Shown piece after piece: positions 45,870-56,639 of a stretch of 64,000 nt of DNA (the stretch's first letter is position 1; each line of letters begins with the position of its first letter). The notes below the pieces were generated by a model. That model ran no database searches and was not told the origin of the DNA. It worked only from the letters and a program-made list of their open reading frames with translations. Both the position numbers and the translations under genes were made by a program. Location: the NCBI RefSeq assembly GCF_000003605.2, contig NW_003116453.1, positions 311,188 to 375,187 on the forward strand. Direction: 5' to 3'. This DNA comes from Saccoglossus kowalevskii. Its lineage: Eukaryota > Hemichordata > Enteropneusta > Harrimaniidae.

Positions 45870-48540
45870 CACTCATATAGTAATTTATTTTATGGAAAAA
45901 ACAAACAATAGAATATATGCAAGTGTATCCTTGGGCAATTACGGTAGTATAGCGGCAAAAGACTGTAACTGAGTCTGTACTACAGTATAAACGTAACGAG
46001 TGACAAGTGCACAACTACCTGTGGCACGGGGCTCATCACCACTAAAGACCTATACCCGGGCATTGTTACCTTTCTCAACAGTGTTTTGGTAGTGGCGGTG
46101 GTGGTGTGGGGCTTTTAATTATTTGCACGGATATGCCCAAGGTCAGTTATCGCCAAATTCTTCCGGAAGATCCATCATTTAACATATACATGTATTTGAA
46201 AATATTCTAAACTTTTTCCAATTTCTAACTGTGCTTAATGTTTTTCTGTTCAATGCCATAATTGGCTGACCACTGAAATTCTGCTAAGACTTTCAATGTG
46301 TTTTAATATTGTCTTCATAAACGATGATTCGTTTGTTTTCACTGGACAGAATCCCTAAGTATGCATTGGTAGGGTGTCATTATAAGTGAACTTGACGTAT
46401 TTACATTAATATGGCACCGCGTCTTCGATACTACTTAATTCTGAATAATTGTTTATATCATCTGCTATCGACAGTCTTGTCAGAGGTCCGACACAAATCG
46501 TTAGAATGATGGCGTTACACTTGATTTAAAAGACTTGATTGTATTCCATGGCGATTGCGATATATGAGTACGTTGTTCATATTGATTGATTATTAAATCG
46601 ATAATAAAGTTGGACTGACTGAGAGTGACTGAATTCACCCATATGTCAGATTGACAAATTAGAAACTCTGGGTGAGGCGATGGCAGAAAAGAAAACTTTT
46701 CAAAATATTTTTTCTTCACTTAGTTAATTAGTTTTTTTTCCAGATTTTTTCTGTCATTGTTAATCCATACAAGATTTTCTCCATGTTTTGTTTTCTTGTG
46801 GAAATACTTTAAATTCTGCCATCGCACCCTATAGTTTATAATGATCCACCTCTCATATAGCAATATATGAATGCGGGGCAAAGTTCGTTTGCCAATAAAA
46901 TATATTGCTTTCTAGTATGAGCGAGAATGACAACTGACATATGTATCAACGAGTGCCCTCAACTTGTCAACGAGCGCCCTCAACTTGTCAACTCACGACC
47001 TGCCAGAGTCCAATTTGATCCATGTTTGCGTGGAAATATGTGTAGGTTCGCGATTTGGAGGCTGGTGACTGAAATATTGTTTTTTTGGAGAATTTGGTCG
47101 AAACAAATCTCGGGATGAGTTTCATTGGGTCCAAATCACGACTCACTGTGCACTCGCTGTGTTGCAGCCCCAGCCATGTTCAAGTATCAAATGCAATACA
47201 ACCATAACTTATGTGATGTCTTTGAGAATTAATTTAAAATTATATTTATCTTTCTACCTCGTTTACATGACCGCATTTTGTCTGAGCCAAACAGCTCAAA
47301 CCCACGCGCGGATTTAGGGGGACCCACCCCCCTTCAGCCCGCAAAAAAAAAAGACAAATCACAGCCCACGTCAATAGGAGCCCCCCCCCCAACCGAATTT
47401 CTGAATCCGCCAGTGAAACCGGCTTGCTTTCAGCTCGTGCCGAGTTCGGCTCCAATGAATTAACCATGATAAGTATAATTTTGATAGGACCATAAATATA
47501 GCCCATGCCAAGGGCGCTGTTCCACTAGGCATGGAGGTCAGTTACCACCGATTATTCGTTGGGGGGGGGGGGTATAAACAACTTGAAGAAGATATTTACG
47601 TAATTGAAAAACGAGACTACTGAATTTTTGAATATTAAATCTGAGTGACAGCTGCTTTGACCTTTATTGAAAGGTTTACCCCACACTGTGTCAGTTTTTT
47701 AGATTGCTTTTTTTCTGCACAATTTTAACATAGTTACGTTGTTTACATGTTTATAAACACAACTATGTCTGTGTTACGTCACTCACTTTCTAAACTGACT
47801 AGAAGCTTTGTTTTCGATGGCTGTTAGGTAATGAAAACCGAGTCCGTTCAAGCAAGAAATAGTACTGCATTATTCATCAGAAAACAAGACAAACGGAGAT
47901 GTTAGGAAACCAAGTTTTTAATGTTTCTTTTCCAACGATATAAACAATACATATGCTCTCCCGTTTTAGTGTGTCGCGTGCACCGTTTCTTTCCAGTTAA
48001 ACATTGTACAACGTAGTTCTAGTTCGTATTTACGTTTCTTCAAAAAAAGCTCGGGTTAGTTGACACAAACAACTTATTGTTGTTGTTGACCGTGATTAAC
48101 CACGTAATTGAAGGGTGCATGTGGCAGAAATACTGTTTCGTAAAGCGCAAAAGCCTGTTGGGAAGGAATTTCTGAGATTGATGGCGCATATCGAACTATT
48201 CGGAGTTTGGAATAAGGAGCGCCTGGCGAACTGTTCGAAATTCGGACAAGTGGCGCGTTCCCCCATTCTCCTTCCCAGAGTTCCTTGCGGTTAGATCACC
48301 GAAAGTATATATTCGTGGAATAGAACTCTGCCTGGGAGATTGGCGTTCCCCAACACGTATGTCATCGGTCTATGTTATTTTATTATTGCCGTACTGCTGC
48401 GTTTCTAGACTCTCGCGTTCCGTTTCAATGAGGGCGGTGTTTAGCGACCTTTGTACAGAGTGACCTTCAGCTGTCGCAGGGAAAGCCGGCGAGAAAGTGT
48501 CAGTTCATAATCTTGATAGTTGACACATTTTTTGCGTACG
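45870..48540. other. Intergenic, no gene seen
   Basis: Holds a 23-bp direct repeat (CGAGYGCCCTCAACTTGTCAA, near 46950-46995), a decayed miniature element (47300-47416) and several G or A runs. GC content rises from 48150 towards the candidate exon at 48550. Confidence 0.4.
47300..47416. mobile_element. Decayed miniature element with GCGGATT termini, possibly hAT-like
   Basis: Left CACGCGCGGATTTAG and right CTGAATCCGCCAGTG are imperfect inverted repeats. The interior is A- and C-run rich. Confidence 0.5.
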
Positions 48541-48549
48541 AGGGCGTGG

Positions 48550-48611
48550 ATGTCGCCGTTCATGAGTCTGCCGATGGGTCTTGGAGGTGTAGAACCTAGG
48601 AGACATGTTAT
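48550..48611 (+). CDS. Candidate first coding exon, gene unknown
   Basis: An ATG at 48550 opens 20 codons (including MGLGGVEPRRHV near the end) followed by a consensus GTAAGT donor at 48612, phase 2. The stretch 48400-48611 is richer in GC and CpG than its surroundings, as expected of a promoter/first exon. No matching downstream exon could be recognised before 59 kb. The phase does not fit SLC51A exon 2, so a splice directly into gene 3's coding exon 2 is excluded. It could still be a 5' UTR exon joined to the acceptor at 59211. Confidence 0.28.
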
Positions 48612-48619
48612 GTAAGTAA

Positions 48620-51600
48620 TATTTCGTCAAACATACATATCAAAACTGTGTTCTGGTGTTGTCGATCGGAGATTATTGTTATGTACACTCGTAGTGAAAC
48701 GGTAGTGTCAGTGAATAGCAAAGCCCGACTTTTTAACGACAGGACTGTACTGACTGGCTCACAGCGCCGATTACGATAGCCACTATTATGTATACCAGTA
48801 TCCCAGTTACCCTGGCCGTAAGTACTTGAATATTTACAATTTTTGGATGGGGTAAGACAAGAAATAGACCAGAGTTACAAGTGACCCGCCACTGTTTACG
48901 CATTTCTTTAGTCTTGCCTACGTATGATAATATAATCACCGAGCTCCATGCATTGTAGTTGTACGGAGGGGAGACAATGGTTCAATAGCTTTGAAGTTTA
49001 TCGGCCAGCTCAGTAGCTTTTTTTACGTTCAGCCGTTGCAGAAAGTGGCAACTGTTACAGGTACTAAGTTTTGACACGTACGTCAGCACGTCTTGGGCAG
49101 CGGGCCACGGCGTTTTTTTTTACGTTCTACCGCGGCCGGTTTTTCTGTCTGCTGAAAAGGTGCGTGCTACCACGGACGTACTAACAACCAAGGACTATAA
49201 TTTGTGCATGAACGCGCATTTGAAATTTTCAACCACTCTCATAAATATGTAAATCTACTGTGTCACATTAAAAGTAAACTCGTGACTTCTGATGTACACT
49301 GTACTCGTCATGGCCCTGCGTACATGGCTGTGTAGGGGTGATATTTACATTGGGCTTCTAAGGTCCCGATGAATAGGAGCGCCTCCACATTCACAGACCT
49401 GTACACAGAGCTATACTCGTCATGTCAGCGAGTTTGGGGGGATTAAGTTACTGCACCCTGAAACGTCCCATAAATACTATTACTAGTATTAATACTAGTA
49501 GTAAAACATGAGTGACGAATGGTGGCCCAATAAATCTTAGATCAAGTGCTAGCCATTACTATCCACTGTATTTTATAAATAAAGTCTGTCCAACATGTTG
49601 CAGAAACGATGTTTTAGCATAACAAAAAACACAGGCAGGTTTTTCAACATTGTTTACCATCCATGAATGCGTCTGTAAAGCCTCTGACATGCTGTTTTCC
49701 TGTGATTGCGTAATACCGCGTTTTATGTGGTGAAAGTTCATTGCATCAGTCTCCTCTATCACAGGTTCGAACAAGTGACGTCAATTTGCTTTGTATTCTA
49801 TCACGTCCACGAATGTTCAAACACAAATGTTTAAACAGTGCATTTACGTCGATGACTTGCGGTTGAATTATTTACCGAAGCAATCAAATGGCTTGGCTCC
49901 GGCCACGCAGTGGTGCTCAAGAGAAGAGAGTGAGTGACATGTGTAGCAATGGCCAATGGTTAGTAGTGGCCACTTCGTTTGTATCAACGTCACTTCGTCC
50001 CTATGCAAATACACTAAACTCAATGTTTGCCGTTTTTCATAAAATAAACCCACGTAATATTTCATGTTTTTTTTTTACAAAAAAATCTCCAAGACCTAGG
50101 TGGAAAATTCAAATTAGTTAAAATTACAGAAAAATACATAAAAATGTCTAAAGGCATTTATTTATTCATAGCGACGAGTATATGTAAGTGGGCGTGTGAT
50201 AACGTGATATTATGAAATAATCAGACATACGAGAGAATTTGAATTGATCATGATCTGTGAAGCCCACTTTTACTGGGCGACCAATGATTAAAGTTGAAGG
50301 TACCGTGAACCGTGGAGATCCATTATACCTGAACCACGTACCCATACAAGAACGCATGTGCCCTGGGGACGACGAAATCAGCTACGACCCAATTAATGGT
50401 ACTACCCTCAACTTTTACGTCCAAATTGCGACTTGGCCATATTTGCTGGCGCCATTTCTTACATAGTATAGTTTACAGTGGTACTAAAATATACTAAAAC
50501 TGCTCAGAATAGAAAATGACGAAGCATTTATGTTTTTCATTCTGATACTCAAAGTGACTTGCTAAAATTCCTAAATGTTATACTGTAATACAATGTATAT
50601 ATATATATATATATATAGTCCGCGCCATCTATTTATCAAATATTTTCAGATATTTTATCTTTTGTGTAACGGTGTTAATATTCCACTGGCAAATATAGAC
50701 GATAATGTACGTCTTTGCTAGCCATTGTCCGTTCATTCGTTCATAGCACATCTTCGTGTGGCAGTATGGTTATGTAGTAGGGCCGTGAACATCTAAACAT
50801 ACCTTTCCGTGAAAAAAAAAAAAAAAAACTTTTGGGCGTAGTTACCAGCCATTGCAAACTCAATTGCTATAAATATTTCCCGTATACTGGCCCAAGATAT
50901 CTTCTGACGAAGTACGATCGTAAGATGTCTTGTACAGATTCCATTTTACTGTTGTTCAGGCTTGGAGTGACTGTGAACACAGAGAAACTCGTCACTTTTG
51001 AACATATGCACTTATACATTTTTATTTTATGGTTCCTTTGAACTATGCATGTCTGTTCTCAGACTTATTTTAATGCTCCGTTTCTGTTTCATCACGCTCA
51101 TTCCAATATAATTTTTCAATCTAGAGATAAGTTGTATTCGTTAAAGCCGAGATTAATGAATTTCACTAAGAGTGCCAAATTTTAATCTGTATTACTAGTA
51201 CATTATTGATTAACACCTTCCACCTGGTAGACGAGGTATATAGTGTTCAGCTTGATCTCAAAACCATATACCCTGCATATACCAGTACTTGGGCAATTCA
51301 AAACAAAATGATACTCTTCTTCTATTATGTCACATCTTAACGGGCTTACTCGCTCGTCTCGTGGGATACATTCCGTCCCACTCCTTTCCCACCATGAGCC
51401 TATAGGTGGATATTCTCAGTCTGGGTCACGGTAAAGCTCAAAGACTGCCCTGTACTGCACTACACGGCCATAAAGTCAAATTGGGAGGAGTTCCTCATTA
51501 ATGGTCAGTCAGGTTTTTGCTATTTAAAAATAAACATTATAAATTTCATTGCTGAAGTTTTTGTGAGTTAACATATATTTTTGTGTCGACTATGTTGTTT

Positions 51601-51690
51601 TCTGGATTACCAGTTTCATCTAGTCCTCTATGATAGAATGAATATAGTTTCATCATTTTTTTTAACTTCGAACACACCCCCTCATTATCT
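48620..51690. other. Intergenic or intronic, no assignable gene
   Basis: Contains a 20-bp perfect palindrome TACTAGTATTAATACTAGTA (49481-49500), an (AT)n run near 50600, and an open frame at 50257-50466 whose CPGDDEIS..NG end vaguely recalls the SLC51A N-terminus. If the donor at 48612 is real, this is intron. Confidence 0.35.
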
Positions 51691-51697
51691 TTTTAGT

Positions 51698-51991
51698 TTA
51701 AAGCGCGGTAGTCGTCGCGCTGCGCATGTGCCACATTTGTGTTGATAAACATTGATTTTCCCACAATCCAATGGAAATCACAAGTATGAGGTTTGACCTG
51801 GGCGCGACTTGCACTGATTACCGCCGGTAACTCCTTCGATGCCTTCCAATAACATAAACATTACTTAATTAAAGCTTGGAAACGTCTCAGTTCGTACTCT
51901 TTGATCTGCGCAACAGTCAAAGTCGCCATCTTTGTTTATATGAGACCCATATATCTCGCACATGCGCAGCGCGACGACTACCGCGCTTTAA
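51698..51991. mobile_element. 294-bp TTAA-flanked miniature element
   Basis: TTAA at both ends, inverted termini GCGCGGTAGTCGTCGCGC and GCGCGACGACTACCGCGC. It is the intact relative of the split element in intron 4 of gene 2 and supplies its empty-site reference. Confidence 0.8.
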
Positions 51992-52925
51992 TCACGAACC
52001 TTCAAACCCATGATTTAATGTACAATTAGATGAAATTTGAAGTTGTTTGTATCTAGCCGATTACTAGTATGTCGAATCATTTCATGGCTTAGTGTACTAG
52101 GGACTAGTACTGGTACGATCACATCAGCAAAAATTTACATCGTTATTTGACCTGTTGTTGACCTGGCAGTCTAATTGAGGCCCATATTGGAGTGAAATGG
52201 CACTAGCAATACGTCGAGCTTATGCCAGCATGTCACCATTTGTCAGTGCGTTTAATCTCCTGGTTCGCTCTATTGGACGCACTGCAAATATGATAATAAC
52301 GATGACGTCATGATGAGGTAGGTTGACCTTGATTTCAGACTGTTCACTGCATGCCTAGACCCATCTTCATAGTGTTCCTGCACGCGCAAGAAACGCGATA
52401 ACCAACAATGCCACGATCGATTATAGGGGGCTTGTTATTATTACATTGAATCACACTGATTGATTATTCTAGCATTTCACTGTCCACTCAACAGACCCCC
52501 CTCCCTATGTGCCATATCTGAAAATATTTGTCGAATACCTCTAGTTTGAACCCGTGTGTTATTGCAATACACATTGCATTATACATACGTATACACTGTA
52601 AATTTGTCTGATCGATTATTTGATGTACACGCAAATGTCATAACTATGTGCTAATTAATCAATACAGCTGTGTGTAGTGAAATGGTAGATTTATAAAAAA
52701 AAAATACCATTAAATTTAATTTCGAGTATTTTGCGATGTAGTTAATATTTGGTGTCAATGGTTTTATTGGTGCCATATTTGATCCGTGTTGTTTTGTAAT
52801 AACATTACTTGCGTGTCTGTCACATCGGCCGATATCGCTTCATATTACTACATTTCGAAAGACTCGCTGCTGAATTGTAATAGCGTTGCTCAGCAACGTG
52901 TATTCCTTTGACTGTGGTGTGAAAT

Positions 52926-52952
52926 CATAGACAGTATACTATACTGTCTATG
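52926..52952. mobile_element. CATRGA micro-hairpin (CATAGACA type)
   Basis: Perfect 12-bp stem CATAGACAGTAT / ATACTGTCTATG with an ACT loop. The flanks GTGAAAT and GTAAAAT (52919-52925, 52953-52959) match at six of seven positions. Confidence 0.68.
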
Positions 52953-52986
52953 GTAAAATGCAGGTTATGACATAAAATATTATAGC

Positions 52987-53066
52987 ACATCAGAATAGAA
53001 TAGAATAGAATAGAATAGAATAGAATAGTGCTTTATTGACACCGTAAAGAAAATATTACACTTTTT
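52987..53066 (-). mobile_element. Possible 3' end of a LINE or SINE with a (TATTC)n tail
   Basis: On the minus strand, GGTGTCAATAAAGCAC is followed by about eight TATTC repeats. An AATAAA signal followed directly by a short tandem tail is typical of CR1/L2-type LINEs and SINEs using them. No reverse-transcriptase remnant is visible next to it. Confidence 0.4.
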
Positions 53067-53379
53067 TTTTTTGGTTAAGTACATCATACGTTGCCATGGA
53101 TTCACATAGATAAATGGTGGGATTCATAATGTCGGGTTGCATTCTAGTATGTTCATTACCGGTGAATATTCGCATGGGATTTATAGGTTCATGATAGATA
53201 GAGCCAGGCATCTTATTGTAAATCCTAACACGAGATAAAATGTCTCTGTTTTGTAGGATTATGGTCGTGGTATTCAGAGATAAACAGTGTCTCTATAGAC
53301 CACAGGAAGTTGTGAATTTGTAATAACAATTTAAAAAAAAATAAAAAATGAGATTTGCTCTATTTCCACTGGTAACATG

Positions 53380-53407
53380 CATGGAGCTAGAAAGCTCTAC
53401 CTCCATG
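53380..53407. mobile_element. CATRGA micro-hairpin
   Basis: Stem CATGGAGCTAGA / TCTACCTCCATG with one mismatch, loop AAGC. The flanks TAACATG and TAATATG (53373-53379, 53408-53414) match at six of seven. Confidence 0.65.
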
Positions 53408-53787
53408 TAATATGTAATACTATTATTCAGCGATCTTTATCATAGTATATTTAGTATTTATCTCATCGGTTTACAACTTTGACTTCATGCAAACCCGGAT
53501 TAAAACGTGCATGCTTGTTATATAACTAACACAACTGCATTATTCACGATTATTTAATCAAAGGTTAAAATTTACATAACGTCAACGCATTTTCAAACTG
53601 ATAAGATAAAACCAGGATAGAAGAATAAACAAATACAATGAATCTTTGTTGAATAATTTTTAATGTGGAATTTTACCCCCCCCCCCCCCCACTACTGCAT
53701 GTATAGAGAATGGTGTTCTCCGTGTTGGTTGGTCCATGGTTGGTCCAGCAAGTTATGTTGGGGGGGGGGGGGTTAGCATGGGTTTAG

Positions 53788-53801
53788 CATGGAGCTCCAT
53801 G
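53788..53801. mobile_element. Minimal CATRGA palindrome
   Basis: Same 14-bp palindrome CATGGAGCTCCATG as at 18584. The flanks GGTTTAG and TGTCTAG match at five of seven. Confidence 0.5.
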
Positions 53802-53967
53802 TGTCTAGCTCACTGACTTTGCAGTGAATAACTTGTTTGTTTGTTTATGGTATTATAATGATGGACGTTGTCAATACATGTTAGTTTGGGTGTAATTGAA
53901 GACTCAATTTCAAGGTTTGCCATTTGTTTATGTTTTCCTCCATGCTGAAAACACGCTACGTGACGAC

Positions 53968-54838
53968 TAGACTGGCGCAGTCGGGCGATTAATTTTTGTA
54001 GTTTAAATAAAATTAAAAAAAATCGCGAAATGGAGGTGTTAGCGCGAAATCACCCCGACTGGTTTATTCTGCTGGACATTCATTGCTATTAAATATTCCT
54101 GAATGCTCCCAGGTGGGCGCGGAAACACTTGCAAAATGATGTGAACATGGTGAAGGTCACACTGCAGACATAACATGGCGGCACGTTGAAATTCGAGTTT
54201 GTCGTATCGTCGTTTCTAATTCATCACAATTTGTAAAAAAGTAACTAGTACTAGTAGTAAGATTTTTTTTAAAAATCAGCTGCTACAACCAGCCGACGTC
54301 TTCTCGGTCAAGATCNNNNNNNNNNNNNNNNNNNNNNNNNNNNNNNNNNNNNNNNNNNNNNNNNNNNNNNNNNNNNNNNNNNNNNNNNNNNNNNNNNNNN
54401 NNNNNNNNNNNNNNNNNNNNNNNNNNNNNNNNNNNNNNNNNNNNNNNNNNNNNNNNNNNNNNNNNNNNNNNNNNNNNNNNNNNNNNNNNNNNNNNNNNNN
54501 NNNNNNNNNNNNNNNNNNNNNNNNNNNNNNNNNNNNNNNNNNNNNNNNNNNNNNNNNNNNNNNNNNNNNNNNNNNNNNNNNNNNNNNNNNNNNNNNNNNN
54601 NNNNNNNNNNNNNNNNNNNNNNNNNNNNNNNNNNNNNNNNNNNNNNNNNNNNNNNNNNNNNNNNNNNNNNNNNNNNNNNNNNNNNNNNNNNNNNNNNNNN
54701 NNNNNNNNNNNNNNNNNNNNNNNNNNNNNNNNNNNNNNNNNNNNNNNNNNNNNNNNNNNNNNNNNNNACCTCCATTTCGCGAATTTTTGTATTTTATTTG
54801 AACTACAAAAATAAATTAATCGCCCCGACTGCGCCAGT
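53968..54838. mobile_element. DNA transposon with long terminal inverted repeats; centre is an assembly gap
   Basis: About 80 bases of the left end (from ACTGGCGCAGTCGGGCGATT through CGCGAAATGGAGGT) recur inverted at the right end (54768-54838). The direct repeat CTACGTGACGAC flanks the element (53956-53967, 54839-54850). Long inverted repeats and a roughly 9-12-bp target duplication fit a Mutator-like element. The gap 54316-54767 hides the middle, so coding content cannot be judged. It seems to have landed in the end of a TTAA-type miniature element (GTGACGACCATCGC..TTTGA to the right). Confidence 0.6.
54316..54767. other. Assembly gap (452 N) inside the long-inverted-repeat element
   Basis: The N run sits between the two arms of the element 53968-54838; inverted arms commonly break assemblies. 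Confidence 0.97.
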
Positions 54839-54939
54839 CTACGTGACGACCATCGCTCTTTGAAGGCGTTCGCGCAGTGACGAGAGCAGAATCGTGGCGG
54901 TGTGGCAAATCCAGGATGCCAAGTGAGTCTTTGCTAAAT

Positions 54940-54977
54940 CATAGACCTTAGAAATACTTTTATTTCCAAGGTCTATG
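54940..54977. mobile_element. CATRGA micro-hairpin (CATAGACC type)
   Basis: Arms CATAGACCTTAGAAAT and ATTTCCAAGGTCTATG pair with one mismatch; the loop is ACTTTT. It shares CATAGACCTTAGAAA with the hairpin at 35917. The flanks (GCTAAAT, ACGAAAG) show no convincing repeat. Confidence 0.55.
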
Positions 54978-55982
54978 ACGAAAGTGACAAGGTTGTGTCT
55001 AAACTCAGACAACTAATTATCCTTCTTGTATATCTGATAACAAGTGGTAAAGCTTATTTACATTAACTAGAGTTTATTTATATACTATTCATTTTATCCC
55101 AATGAAATCTTGACACATTATAAAATATGATATTCCTAAATGACTAGTTGATTAATTATTAATTTCTCCTAACCAGTGAAATATGCAGGTATTCTGTATC
55201 TGGCGTCCGAGATGTTGACTGTGCCACTGGTTGATGACATAATTTACTAAGGGACTGCATATATAAAACAAAATGAATAAATTACATGAATTTTTCTCTT
55301 GGATTTGAGGGCCTCGACACACCGTTGTATCATGGAAATACACTTTACACTGTTTTACGGCCTTCGCTGTGTCTGTACCATATTGTTTTTTTTTAATTAA
55401 AATGCAATGCAATGCGATTACGTGCTAATTAATAATCTTTCGAGGTGTTCAATGATGCATCTTTGTCCATGCGCTTTTGCTGGGGTATTGGTTGCGTGGA
55501 AAAGTAGGAACTCGCAGATGGCAACTTTATAGTAGTGCCTGAAACGTGTACACAACAGAAATTGAGCCATTCTCGTCCCGGATCCTCATATAATTTTACG
55601 ACGACAGTGGCACTAATTAGAGGATTGTACAGCTCTGTTTTTAGCTGCTAACATATACACGGGTCTATTGTCACCACCGTACTAGTTTGAACTTGCATAC
55701 TCATTGATTGACGCTGTGACCGACGCGACAGGTGGTAATATCCAGGCAACTCTACTTTTCTATACCCGTGTTATATTTTATGAGGGATTTAGCTAGTGCA
55801 CGTACTCGAGTACCGTGTCCTATATTCACGGTATACATCGACTACGTGACTAATTTACACTTACAACTCAGTCCTTGTTTCAGTGTCATGCATGCTCATT
55901 TTAAAGTTTTCTGTATCGGCGATGTATGTAAATATACCCCAGGCCACTGTACAGTTGACCTCGTTATCTGCATACATTGAAT

Positions 55983-56003
55983 ATGCTCATTAGAAGGTCT
56001 ATG
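55983..56003. mobile_element. Truncated CATRGA micro-hairpin remnant
   Basis: A 21-base insert ending TTAGAAGGTCTATG lies between exact ATTGAAT repeats (55976-55982, 56004-56010). It keeps only the right arm of the CATAGACC type. Confidence 0.5.
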
Positions 56004-56443
56004 ATTGAATGAACTCGCTGCCGAAATGTCAAATATGCCCATAAATCCAATGAAATCCATGATCGATCACAAAACAGAAGACGCAAACACAGTAAATTTT
56101 CGGGGAAATAGTTGCAAAACTACACTAGTCATGATAATAGTGAGATAATATGGTGAAAAGAGCTTGACAACTTAGTTGATATTCGCGGTTGAACTAAGTG
56201 AAAAATTCACGGTGTGAGGGTAAATGACCTAAAAACAGTAGTTACGTCCGGTATGGGGAGTAGCCGCCGGTTTGACCATTGATCTAACCGTCAATTGCGA
56301 CCGTAGAAATACAGGTGTGACTGGCCATGCAATTTGAGCAGAGGCTCGTAGTCAATGTCTCATAGCAGGCTTGGCATATTATTTGAGAATGACCGTCGCA
56401 ACCTTCATGGTCACTCGTCTGAATCATGTGTTTTCGTCCGGCC

Positions 56444-56528
56444 ATGGAGAACGTCCCAATTCCTGGCGGCACAGACTATTATTACCTGATGCCGAGTTAT
56501 CCGACAATAGGCGGATACCAACAGCAAG
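56444..56528 (+). CDS. Candidate first coding exon, gene unknown
   Basis: An ATG in a strong start context (GCCATGG) opens 28 codons plus one base (start MENVPIPGGTDYYYLMPSYP) and ends at a GTGAAC donor. The sequence has balanced codon use unlike the surrounding AT-rich DNA. It ends in phase 1, the phase required by exon 2 of SLC51A-like gene 3, 4.2 kb downstream on the same strand. It could be an alternative first exon of that gene, the first exon of an unrelated gene, or chance. No domain is recognised. Confidence 0.3.
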
Positions 56529-56639
56529 GTGAACGATGCATAATAAAGATAAACCCGATAACAATTACGTGTTTTTTATGGGGGGGGGGGGTTACCGAGA
56601 GTCATTGGGTATAAAATATATAGTAGTACTTCCAATGAT

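Noticed and set aside
47520-47545. CATGGAGGTCAGTTACCACC as a further micro-hairpin
   Set aside because: The right arm does not end in CTCCATG and no flanking 7-bp repeat is visible; it may be a badly decayed copy but cannot be supported.
54308-54775. 155-codon frame made almost wholly of X
   Set aside because: It is the assembly gap 54316-54767.
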